Shown here piece by piece: positions 22,226 to 31,703 of a stretch of 64,000 nucleotides of DNA. The position numbers and the translations under genes are program-made. The stretch's first letter is position 1. The number at the start of each line of letters is the position of its first letter. The notes under the pieces are model-generated. The model saw only the letters and a list, made by a program, of their open reading frames with translations. It was not told where the DNA came from and made no database searches. Origin of the DNA: Macrocystis pyrifera (lineage: Eukaryota > Sar > Phaeophyceae > Laminariales > Laminariaceae); the NCBI GenBank assembly GCA_031763025.1, contig JASSKH010000025.1, positions 806,001 through 870,000 on the forward strand, read 5' to 3'.

Positions 22226-22790
22226 GGTACTGCTGTACGAGCCTGGTCTTACATTTGACCGGAAATATTAAGGTCCGTTTGAAGTCTAATACCAAAATAA
22301 TACGTGTATTATATTCTCGGTCGGAGTGGTGCTTTACTGTCTGGTGCGGTGTGTGTGTTGGTTCTGCTGTTCTCCTGGTCGACGTCGCATCTGCTGTCTC
22401 GTTTTTCAATACTAAATCCTTTATGTTAAGTACGCGCAGGAGTACTGTTGTACCTGGCGAACTACTACTGTGTTGTCTCGCGCCCTGTGCGTTGGTTCTG
22501 TTTGCTGCTGTTTTCCTCTCCACGTCGTGCCTGCTGTCTCGCTTTTCAATACTAAATCCTATATGTTAAGGTACGTGCAGGAGTACCTGGCATACTGCTG
22601 TCTCGCGCCGTGTGTGTTGGTTCTGTTTGCTGCTGTTGTCCTCACCACGTCGTGCCTGCTGTCTCGCTTTTTACTACTCAATCCTATATCATGTTAAGGT
22701 ACGTGTAGGAGTACCTGGCATACTGCTGTCTCGCGCCGTGTGTGTTCTCCGCGTCAGGTCGTCCGTGCTGTTTCACGTTTAAATACCAAA
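22126..22790. repeat. ~125-bp minisatellite
   Basis: Four to five copies with a 124-133-bp spacing (starts near 22,353, 22,486, 22,610 and 22,737, with a diverged first copy at 22,126). Each unit has GTGTGTTGGTTCTG, CTGCTGTCTCGCTTTTCAAT, ACTAAATCCTATATGTTAAG and a GTACGTGCAGGAGTACCTGG block. Confidence 0.8.
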
Positions 22791-23111
22791 TGCCGTGTAT
22801 GTCTTGGTTCTTGCCAGTTGTGTGCAATTGCCCCCGTCGGACTGCCGTTTGCTGCTGTTCTCCTTTTAGACATCGCCCCTGGTGTCTCACGTGGCTTGTA
22901 CCCTCCGTCAAGATGTCTGCGTGGATTTTGGTTCCGTTCCAGCAGTGCTGTCCACAGATGTACCCCTTGCTGTTACTCTGCTGTTATACGATGTACGAAT
23001 ACGTGACTGTGGTACTGCTAATTTTACTGCTGCGGTTGGTGTATAGCTTGACCGTGTCCCCGTCCTCCCCGTCCTGCTGTCCAACACGCGTCAGGTAAAT
23101 CTCAGAACAGC

Positions 23112-23516
23112 TTGCACCGTCTGAGCGGCCCGCAGGAACAGGCGTTCAAGCGACAACGCAGGGAAGGGGCTAACGTAACGCGTGGGGAATGGATGGCTTC
23201 GACGGTCCTGAGCGATCGAGAGAAGCGGTGCGTCACGCGTGCATGGGCTAGGCGTGAGGAGAAAGTCGCGAGGCAGTTCACACTCCGGAAGTCCTATCTC
23301 GGGCAGCGAGTCAGTGAGCTGGAAGCCAGAGTGCAGACAGGCGCGGCATACGTATATGATATGGAATACAAGTCACGATTTCAGCTTCCTTTGAGGCCAC
23401 ACAGCAGTAGCCAAGGACGTTCTTGGGTTGGGGTGGGGTGTAATGCTCTTCCCGCACTGCTGGTAAGCACATATTTCAATAGTCAAACATGTGTCCAGCG
23501 TCATGACAGTCAGTAA
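23112..23516 (+). CDS. Possible downstream exon, charged coiled-coil-like protein
   Basis: An open frame rich in Arg/Glu/Lys with a likely helical stretch (LSDREKRCVTRAWARREEKV, then FTLRKSYLGQRVSELEARV). A possible acceptor (CGCGTCAG) lies at about 23,096. Composition looks coding, unlike nearby repeats. It may belong with the frame at 21,800, the minisatellite then being intronic. No family recognised. Confidence 0.3.
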   Translation: MHRLSGPQEQAFKRQRREGANVTRGEWMASTVLSDREKRCVTRAWARREEKVARQFTLRKSYLGQRVSELEARVQTGAAYVYDMEYKSRFQLPLRPHSSSQGRSWVGVGCNALPALLVSTYFNSQTCVQRHDSQ

Positions 23517-23828
23517 TAGTAGGGCGAACCGTATATGTTACCCGTATAACGTTTTCGAGCACAAGCTGGGACGAAAGGTGGGTGATGATGCACACACAGC
23601 CAGCGAGAAGAGCAGTATAAAGTAGCATCAGTAATAATAATATTGTATTTCATGTGGCATGATGCCGAGAGTTATTTATTATAGTTGTTGGAAACCTTTA
23701 CATTTTTTTAATTGGTATTTAGTAGTATATATTTAACTCCTCTACCAGGCTCTACTCGCCTACAACACCTATACTATATACCAGGGTACAGCAGTATAGT
23801 ACCTGGTAGGCTATATTACGTATTATAA
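23517..23828. other. AT-rich spacer left of the gypsy element
   Basis: No gene. It contains ACCTGGTA-like short repeats and ends in ATAA, the 4-base target duplication of the following element. Confidence 0.5.
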
Positions 23829-24090
23829 TGTTATGGTATCCCCTCTCCCCTGTTGCGGCGTTCTGATTTGTAGCAATCGTCCCCTCATCATGCATGGCAG
23901 GCGTTGTCGCCTGCTTTTCTGATGAGCGCCTCGCCCCTTCGTTCAGAAGACATCTGGCGAGGCAAACCGCAATTAATACAAGAGCTTAACCCATCCTCAA
24001 GCCCCTCGTGTGAGTGACCAGAGCAAAGCCAAAGGCATCAACCTTCTAGCAGTAGTCGGTCCCTAGGTCCATACTGCCCTACACTTAACA
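23829..24090 (+). repeat. 5' LTR of gypsy element 1
   Basis: 262 bases, TGTTATGGTATCCCCTCTCC to CACTTAACA. A TGG directly after it (24,092, TGGCGTCGTCGAC) is where a tRNA primer-binding site would lie. Confidence 0.9.
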
Positions 24091-24707
24091 CTGGCGTCGT
24101 CGACTAGACGCTTTTGGGTATCTGTTCGAGGTCTGATTTTTTTTCCCCGCGGACAATCTGGCTTTTCGCTCTTGTAGTCTGTTTTTTTTTTGGCTTCTTG
24201 CTGTTTATTTTGATGTATTCTCCTTTTGGCGATTGCGTTCGAGAGTATGATATCCGCCGCTTGCCCAGCGCGTCGCGCGATGAGCCTGATGCAACAGCCG
24301 CTATAGGTTCGCGCGCTGTTGGTCCGCGCGACGCAGGGGATTTTTCGTATTCTCCCGGCCTGCCTGTTTTCTTGCTTGTTGACAACTCGAGCACCTGTGT
24401 CACTGCTACTAATTTCTGCCGTGCCCACAGCCCCTTTGTCACTGCTTGCAACAGGTAGACCCTCGTTCCTTTCGCCCATGCTTGTCGCTGATTCGACCCT
24501 TGCCAGGCCGGACGCAACGACAAGCGCGCTGGCCCCAGAACGGCACTCCGGGCAGCCGGTTCCGTTCTGGGCGCAGCAGGATAGTCGGCCGAGCCTCTCT
24601 CGGGTGTAAGATATCCGTCACGCCAAAAATCCGAGTAATTTTTTTCGTGATCGGCTCACCCCCCCCCTTCTTTCCATGCCCTGCATACAGCGCGTTTTAT
24701 TTTCAGT

Positions 24708-25980
24708 ATGAACACGGATAGTTTCGATACGCGTTTATACGTTAGTGAGGTGGGACCCGAGGACATTCGGTCCTCGTGCTCGCCTCTCCCTCTGCTCATG
24801 GCACCCGAGCCTGGCACAGTTGTTCCCCCTGTACCCACGCTTAGCCCTAGTACCCGCTCACAGACAAGACGCGCTGCCGCGCTTTCGCAGTCACACAACA
24901 CGCATCCCCCGGGCGACTGCTTGCCGCCTGACTCGTGTCACATCGACCGTTCCGTTCGTCGTGAGGCCGATGCGAGTTTCCCTGAACCTTCGTCCGCGCG
25001 AGATGTACGACGTGCCCGACGCGCAGCTCGTGCGTCAGCACCAGCTGCGTCTACTAACGAATGTTTTTTTGTTGTGCCGGAAGAACAACTTGATTTCACT
25101 ATGCCCGCGTATGGCGACCTTTCGGTTGCGCCTATTAGCAGTAATAATAGTGGAGTTGTTGATCCTGCTCTAGACGTCCTAGACGTTCAACCAGCAACCG
25201 TTGTCCCGCCGTATAGCAGTGATTTTTTTCATGTTTCCCCTGCACGACACGCCCACCAAACCGCAGACGTGCCGTCGTGCAGCAGTTATTTTTTTCATTC
25301 CGCAGCAGACAGCGATACTTTTGATACGGCAGCAGGACTTTCAGCTTTTACCCCTGACCCACCGTCCAGCCACTTTCGTGTTGCACCGGATATCGATTTT
25401 TTTAGCGCAGTTTTCCCTGCATCACACGTCCATCAAACCGCAGACGTGCCGTCGTACAGCAGTGATTTTTTTCGCGCCACAGCGAATCGCGATAATTTTG
25501 ATACGGCAGCAGGCTTTTCCTCCTGACCCACCGTTCAGCCCTTTTCCTGTTGCACCGGATATCGATTTTCTTAGTGTAGTTCCACCCGCATTGTACGTCA
25601 ATCAAATCGCAGACGTGACGCCGTACAGCAGTGATCATTTTCATACCACAGCAGACAGCGACATTTTTGGTACGGCAGCGGGACTCTCAGGTTTTATTCC
25701 TGATCCGCCGCGCAGTCATTTTCATGTTTCACAGAGCATCGGTTTTTTTGCTGCCGATTTTTTTGTTACTACCGGCGGTCAGAGAGAGCGTAGCAACTGG
25801 GCAGGCTCCTTGTTTGTGCCTAGCGCCGGGCCCGGGCCTTACGTGTCGATAGCAGCGAACAGCGAGAACGTCCGATTCGTGATAGCAACTACGTACGAGT
25901 CTGTAGACCCTCGTTTTTTTTTCGCCTTCCGAGTTTTTGCCAGTGACCAGCGTGCACGGCCTCTTGATATCCATCGCTGA
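24708..25980 (+). CDS. Leader ORF of gypsy element 1 (repeat-rich, unknown), frameshifted
   Basis: ATG 24,708 opens a 272-codon frame (to 25,526) that continues in another frame to 25,980. The switch lies near 25,515, where one repeat unit is shorter than the others. The protein has an Arg/Ala-rich N-terminal part (DVRRARRAARASAP), then four related blocks with TADVPSYSSDFF, SDTFDTAAG, PDPPSSHF and VAPDIDFFS. At DNA level the unit is 66-180 bases. It sits where gag N-terminal sequence is expected. Its function is unknown; it is not needed to explain any standard retrotransposon step. Confidence 0.5.
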
Positions 25981-26431
25981 CGTACCCGCGCATTTTATCC
26001 CCCTGCGTTCTATCCGTGACGTTTGGGATCTGCCAAACGTGCCCCTGCTCGACCGGGAGCACGACAATCTGGGGAATTCCAGTGTGCCGACCATATTATT
26101 TCCACCCGCACAAGTGGCTTCGTCATCCATTGCGACCATATATTTATCAAGTGACATGGGTTATATTTTGACGCGCGGCGATTTTCCTACGGTTGATTGG
26201 TTGGTTTCACCTACACGTATTCCCCTTTTTCACGCCGCGGGGCCGGCCCCCCCAACTGTCGTTCGTATATTCCCGGCTCACCGGGTATTTACGACCACAG
26301 TGTGTGTGTGTGTGTTCTTCACATTAAACCGTTCTTCTACTCGTCGACATCCAGCAAGCCCAGTGTCCGTGCTGATTCTTCACCCTAGAAAGATACGAGC
26401 TCTGTGGTCACAGACTACGACACAGAGATAA
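25937..26431 (+). CDS. Open frame between leader ORF and gag, unknown
   Basis: 165 codons in the third frame, with a plausible hydrophobic/proline mixture (SIADVPAHFIPLRSIRDVWD, then VPTILFPPAQVASSS). It probably continues the preceding frame after a one-base change near the T-run at about 25,930. No motif recognised. Confidence 0.35.
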   Translation: MPVTSVHGLLISIADVPAHFIPLRSIRDVWDLPNVPLLDREHDNLGNSSVPTILFPPAQVASSSIATIYLSSDMGYILTRGDFPTVDWLVSPTRIPLFHAAGPAPPTVVRIFPAHRVFTTTVCVCVFFTLNRSSTRRHPASPVSVLILHPRKIRALWSQTTTQR

Positions 26432-26711
26432 CACACCGTGATGCATTAATAGCCTACGTAATACCATGCCTTCGCACTAGGTGCGGCCGACACAACATAC
26501 ACACATACGCCAGCAACCAAAACACACCATAAAGAAAGAGAAGCAACGAAAAAACCAAACCGAAAAAGAACAAGAAAAAGAAAAAGTACTGGCGTGCGAT
26601 TATTCCGACGACGGTATATCCGTTTTCGGTCTAACACCCACTGTTCACGACTTGAATATGCCTCGCTCGCAAGTGCTTGGAAATTCTCTTCGGCAACAAA
26701 ACCCGTCACTT

Positions 26712-27090
26712 CTCGTATTATTCGAGAGAGACGTCGACCCACCAACCACGGTTTGCGAATTGAATCTGCCTCGCTCGAAAGAGCCTTGCGATTCTTTTCG
26801 GCCACGAACCACGGTTTCCGAAGTGAATCTGCGCCGCTCGAGAGAGCTTGGACATTCTCTTCTGCGCCGGAATCCGTCACTCCTCGAGAGACGCCGATTC
26901 CCCAACCACGGTTTCCGATTTGAATCTGCCCCGCTCGAAAGAGCCTTGCGATTCTTTTCGGCCACGAACCACGGTTTCCGAATTGAATCTGCGCCGCTCG
27001 GGAGAGCTTAGACATTTTCTTCTGCGCCGGAATCCGTCACTCCTCGAGAGAGACGCCGATTCCCCAACCACGGATTACGCCTGGAATCTG
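26712..27090. repeat. ~170-bp direct repeats inside gypsy element 1
   Basis: Two full copies and a partial third, each carrying CCAACCACGGTTTGCGAATT-type and GCTCGAAAGAGCCTTGCGATT-type blocks and CTCCTCGAGAGA. Frames over it (ESAPLERALRFFSATNHG) are repeat-driven. Confidence 0.75.
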
Positions 27091-27556
27091 CCTCGTTCGG
27101 AAGAGACGGGTGATTCCCTTGTGCGGCAATCCCCGGTTTGCACTTGGATTATACCCCCCCTAGGGCCTGGTATGTCCATTTTGCCGTCAACCATTGTCGG
27201 CGATTCGCCTATGCCCCCTCCAGTAGGGCACAGTACTTCCTTCCTGCGGCCACCCTTTGTTTGGGATATGAATATACCCCCCCTAGTTGGGCATGGTACT
27301 TCCTTTCTGCAGCGGAATCTGCCCCTCCCCGTTTTTTTTTCGAGCGAGACGTCGATTCCCTCCTATCCACGGATTTGTCACTTATCGGTGATTTTTCCGT
27401 GGATGATATTCCACCGGGTGATTTTCCACTGGGTAATCTCCCACTGGGTGTCTTCTCCGTCGATGACTTTTTCGTGGATGATTTTCCAAGATACAATCTC
27501 ATACTGGGCGATTTTTTTTGGGGATGATTTTCCAGTAAGTGATTCCCCAGTTAGTA

Positions 27557-28457
27557 AGACACCCCATCACTCACCGATTTTGTTTGTCGCGATGCGAAAA
27601 GTTTTGTTTTGAACGGGACCTTCGACCTCACTACGAGCACCTTCCACGATTTTTCGGCAGGTGAAACGGAGTTTCCTGAAAGGAGCCAGCGGCCCGGACG
27701 CCTTCAGCTGCTACTACTCCGCCTCATCAGCTCCCACTTCGATCATGGCGACCGCAGTGCCGCCATGGCTAAGCTCCATTCGTTTGGGGTAGCCACCAAG
27801 ACGCCTTTCGCGGACTATTCTCGGGCTTTTCGCTTGTTGATAGCGTCCATTTCGGACAGTGACCAAGTCTTGGCCCCAGGCGTTGAGGTTGTGCTAGAGG
27901 TTGTTCGTAACAGCGTTAGCGAGCAGTACCCGAGCCTCATGCCGGTTTTGTACCCGGGAGATTTAGCGACTGCGTCGAAGCCTTTTGGGTCTATCGACGA
28001 CATGTGGTTGGCGTTTAGTGGACTTTCTACTATTAAGACTCCCGCCATCAACGGCGAAAAACATTTCACGCTTCCACCCCTCGCGGGTCTTTCTTTGCAC
28101 TCGCATGCAAGCGGTCGCACCCACGGCCGATCGGCCGCGCCGCAGCCTTTTAAAGGCTCATCGGGGTCGTCCCGCAACCCAATCGTGATGAATGTCGCAG
28201 CGTCAGCTCGTTCGCCTGATCCATTTTTGTCTTCCGCGGCCGAATGGCCTGCTAATTCGACTGTTTGGGACGAGGTGTTTAAAGTATCCGAATCGTTCTC
28301 AACAAATGACATTCCATTATGGACGCCCTTTACCACTCCCGAAGAAAGACGCCAAGTCTTCCGGGAGATCAAGGGCCACTGTCTCAACTGCCATGGCACA
28401 GATCATTCATTTAAAATCTGCACTGCCCCTTTCACCAACTCTAGCCACTGTCTTTAA
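27557..28457 (+). CDS. gag: Gag of gypsy element 1 (CCHC zinc knuckle)
   Basis: The frame is open from about 27,557 with no ATG near its start. It covers a helical capsid-like region (LLLLRLISSHFDHGD, SDQVLAPGVEVVLEV) and, near the end, a CCHC knuckle CLNCHGTDHSFKIC that would bind the RNA genome. It stops at TAA 28,455-28,457. Removing one T from the TTT at 28,453-28,455 continues into a Ser/Asn/Gly-rich tail (RYDNNRSNDHGHLNSGQSRH) in frame 1, so the stop may be an indel artefact. No protease DSG/DTG motif follows in any frame. Confidence 0.7.
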
Positions 28458-28762
28458 CCCCGAGCTAGGCCGACTTGGTGATAACGGCGAAACCTACCGC
28501 CGTTGGCAGCACAGCATGCGGTCATACCGCCGTCCTACCCACGTTGGCGGCGAAAACACACGCTCGTCGCCTTCGTCGCTGCGCAACAAAAACTCGTCTA
28601 GTCGCTACGACAACAACCGCAGTAACGACCACGGGCACCTCAACTCTGGTCAGTCTCGTCACGGCGACGCACAACAAGGTAATGTTAGGGGCTCCCAAAG
28701 CGGTGGCCAATCGGCTACTTCGCTGACGGTTTTCCAACCCCAACACGGCGTTCCCCCGGGGC

Positions 28763-31552
28763 GTGGGTGCTGCCTCTGCCACTTGCGAACGACACACCCC
28801 TCCGAGGTCATGGGGTGGCTTTGGTAAGTCTCCGCCTCTTGAGACCACGGTTACAGTACGCTTAAGCGTACAATTCTTCCACGGCGATACACCAACTGCA
28901 TCACTCGCCGTATGGGCATACGTCGTCCCATCTGAAGCGATGCAACACGACGTGCTACTTGGACGTGACAGCTGGATGCGGTTCCAGGACCGCTCTTACC
29001 GTACATTGGCTCCCTGTTCGATGACTAATCGAGTTCCCGGCGAGCTTACGCTGTCCCTCCCAGGGCTTCAGGGCGCAACAGCGTTTGTGCCCAACTCTTC
29101 GGCTCCTGCTGAAAGCTGCCACCTACTGTATGCGGGCGACACAAGCATCACTTTGTCCCGCGACCATCGTCTTGTCGATGTCGATTTGGTTCGCAGTAAT
29201 GGTGCCCCTGCCCTCGCCAGTTGTTATCTGGTCGACATGCTGCACGCGGCCGCCGATTTTTCTGCGAACGAACAAATTGTAGAAAATGGCCGCCAGCTCA
29301 TCTCATTAACCGGCATCGCGGATCTAGACCCAGGTGCCTTGCTTGGCATCTCCTCTAGCCCGCTATTACGCGTCCCCCTGGATACTGTCCTGTTCGACGC
29401 TCCGGCTCCTTCTTTGCACCCACGCGACTCCGGCTTCACAGTCCCAGGGCCAGCCCCCCCCCATTCCAGGGGCACGGACCAGCCTTCACAACCAGAGTGC
29501 CCGGATCCCTTCGTGCACCATCTACGCGACGAGACAGCCCCGACACGCGAAGAACTCGCGACCCCTTCGGCTCCTCCCGTTGACCAGCTCCCTTCACCTG
29601 CCTTGCTCGAACGGCTGAGCACAGACCAACGCACGAGCTTCCTACAAGTATGGGACCACTTGCCGTTGCACATGCGCGAAATCGCATTTGACTTGCGCGG
29701 CCTCGGTTGGATACCTACCGTCATCACCCAGTTGGGCGATGTTCTTGCTGAGTTCACCGATGTATTCTCGAAGTCCCCAACCGATTTCGGCTCCTGCTCT
29801 CTGCTCCCCTTCAAGAGAACTGTTCCCCCGAACAGCTCTCCTGTGACGTCTCGGCCCTACTGCATCAATCCCCCGACCGCAAAGCAAGTAGACGCGGTTC
29901 TGGATAAATTCCTCGCCGCCGGCCTAATCCAACACTCTACATCTCCCTGGGCGAGCCCCGTGGTTGTCATCCCGAAGAAATCCGGTGGCATCCGCATCAC
30001 GGTGAACTACAAGAAGCTGAACAAACTCAGCATCCTTGGCCAGCTCCCCATCCCGCGCGTTGACGAGGTTCTCGACAAGCTTGGCACCGGTCGAATCTTC
30101 TCACTCTTCGACCTCGTCTCTTCTTTCCATTTGATAACGGTGCATAAGGACACGATCCCTCTCACTGCTTTCTGTACTCCCACGCGCCTTTTCGAGTGGC
30201 TGGTTATGCCCCAAGGAAGCAGCGCCGCTCCAGGGTGGTTCGTCAAAGTCATCAACGAGGTCATCAAGGGCTTGGACCGCGTTGCCGCCTACCTTGACGA
30301 TGTCATCGTTTTCAACGCCGACCCCTCCCTCCACGTCGCTAACATGAAGGAATTGTTCTTGCGATTACGACAGCACAACCTCACGCTGTCCCCTTCGAAG
30401 GCTACCATCGGAGCCACGGATGCAGATTTCCTCGGTCACACCATCTCTCCAGCCGGCGTTATGCCAAACGCGCAGAAAGTGGAAGCAATGACGAAAATGC
30501 CCATGCCGAAAGACCTGAAACAGCTACGCTCCCTTTTGGGCGCACTTTCCTACTACAGGAAATTCCTGCGCGATATGGCCAAGCGCATACGGCCCATCAC
30601 TTCCCTTCTGAAACAAGGCGTCAAGTTCGTTTTTACCCCAGAAATGGACGTCATCGTGCGGAAGCTCCTGGCCGAGTTGACCACGCCTCCGGGCCTTGTC
30701 TACCCCAACTGGGACGCCGTCACGGATAACTCCCGCCCTTTCCTCCTCTACTGCGATGCTAGTGTGGACGCCTTCGGTGCCACCCTCGAACAAGAACAGG
30801 ACGATCACACCATTCGTCCCATCGTGTTCATCAGCCGTGCTACCATCGAGTCTGAACGCCACTGGACTCCACTCGATCTGGAAGCAGGCAGCATCGTCTG
30901 GGCTATCAAGCGCCTTCGCGGCTACCTTTGGGGCACAAAATTCCGGATTTTTCGGACCACAAGGCGCTCGAAAGCCTCGACAAGATCGCAGAACATAACC
31001 CCGCGGGTACAGCGATGGCTGGAATTTCTCACCGCATATAACTACACTCTGGAGTACCGCAAAGGCAGTGCCAACGGAAACGCCGACTTCCTGTCCCGCC
31101 TGCCCCTACCTGCGACGGAGCGCGACCGCGACGGCCCCAGCAGTCTCACTCCGTCCGACGAAGAACGCGTTTTTCTCATCCGTTCTCACGGCATACTCCA
31201 GGGCGGACCCTCCGCCGTGCGTGTCAGTTTGGGTGGGCTGGCGCCCTCCGACCCGAGCTTAGGCTTGGGTGGGCTCCCGCTCTCCCCACACGATTTCCGC
31301 GATTTTCGCCAACACGGGCCCCGAATGAGGATTGACGACCTAAACTCCAACTGGAGAATCCGTTGCCCGTGCCCCCTCCTACGTCACTTCGCGAGGTCCC
31401 AACTGGGCCCCTCCTACGAACACAGGTACCAGCGATTTTCTCGCCGGTTCTGTCTTCACAGTCCCTGTTGCACCTCTGCCCGCTTCAACCGAAGGCACGG
31501 ACCCCGGCCGACGCGCCACTACCTCCGAGCCTTCCCCATCACCCACCGATGA
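28763..31552 (+). CDS. pol: Pol of gypsy element 1: protease end, RT and RNase H
   Basis: Starts with a protease C-terminal remnant (QHDVLLGRDSW); the catalytic Asp motif is absent. The RT domain runs from about 29,890 (SPWASPVVVIPKKSGGIR) through the catalytic YLDD at 30,290-30,301. RNase H follows (LYCDASVDAFGATLEQE at about 30,750). Within RNase H, 30,953-30,998 is out of frame: a five-T run (30,948-30,952) is one base short and a four-C run (30,999-31,002) one base long relative to the expected FSDHKALESLDK reading. After GNADFLSRL the frame drifts and ends at 31,552. Integrase continues in another frame. Confidence 0.88.
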   Translation: MGAASATCERHTPPRSWGGFGKSPPLETTVTVRLSVQFFHGDTPTASLAVWAYVVPSEAMQHDVLLGRDSWMRFQDRSYRTLAPCSMTNRVPGELTLSLPGLQGATAFVPNSSAPAESCHLLYAGDTSITLSRDHRLVDVDLVRSNGAPALASCYLVDMLHAAADFSANEQIVENGRQLISLTGIADLDPGALLGISSSPLLRVPLDTVLFDAPAPSLHPRDSGFTVPGPAPPHSRGTDQPSQPECPDPFVHHLRDETAPTREELATPSAPPVDQLPSPALLERLSTDQRTSFLQVWDHLPLHMREIAFDLRGLGWIPTVITQLGDVLAEFTDVFSKSPTDFGSCSLLPFKRTVPPNSSPVTSRPYCINPPTAKQVDAVLDKFLAAGLIQHSTSPWASPVVVIPKKSGGIRITVNYKKLNKLSILGQLPIPRVDEVLDKLGTGRIFSLFDLVSSFHLITVHKDTIPLTAFCTPTRLFEWLVMPQGSSAAPGWFVKVINEVIKGLDRVAAYLDDVIVFNADPSLHVANMKELFLRLRQHNLTLSPSKATIGATDADFLGHTISPAGVMPNAQKVEAMTKMPMPKDLKQLRSLLGALSYYRKFLRDMAKRIRPITSLLKQGVKFVFTPEMDVIVRKLLAELTTPPGLVYPNWDAVTDNSRPFLLYCDASVDAFGATLEQEQDDHTIRPIVFISRATIESERHWTPLDLEAGSIVWAIKRLRGYLWGTKFRIFRTTRRSKASTRSQNITPRVQRWLEFLTAYNYTLEYRKGSANGNADFLSRLPLPATERDRDGPSSLTPSDEERVFLIRSHGILQGGPSAVRVSLGGLAPSDPSLGLGGLPLSPHDFRDFRQHGPRMRIDDLNSNWRIRCPCPLLRHFARSQLGPSYEHRYQRFSRRFCLHSPCCTSARFNRRHGPRPTRHYLRAFPITHR

Positions 31553-31703
31553 CGACACACCGCACTCTAGCCCTACAGCGGTCCCCGTTTCATCCACGGT
31601 CGCCGACGACAAAGCAGCGTGGGACACCCTCTCTCCTGCTCGGCCTGTCCAGCACGACTCAGCCAAGCACCCAACGGATTCAGGTCCTCAGGAACCCTCT
31701 GTT

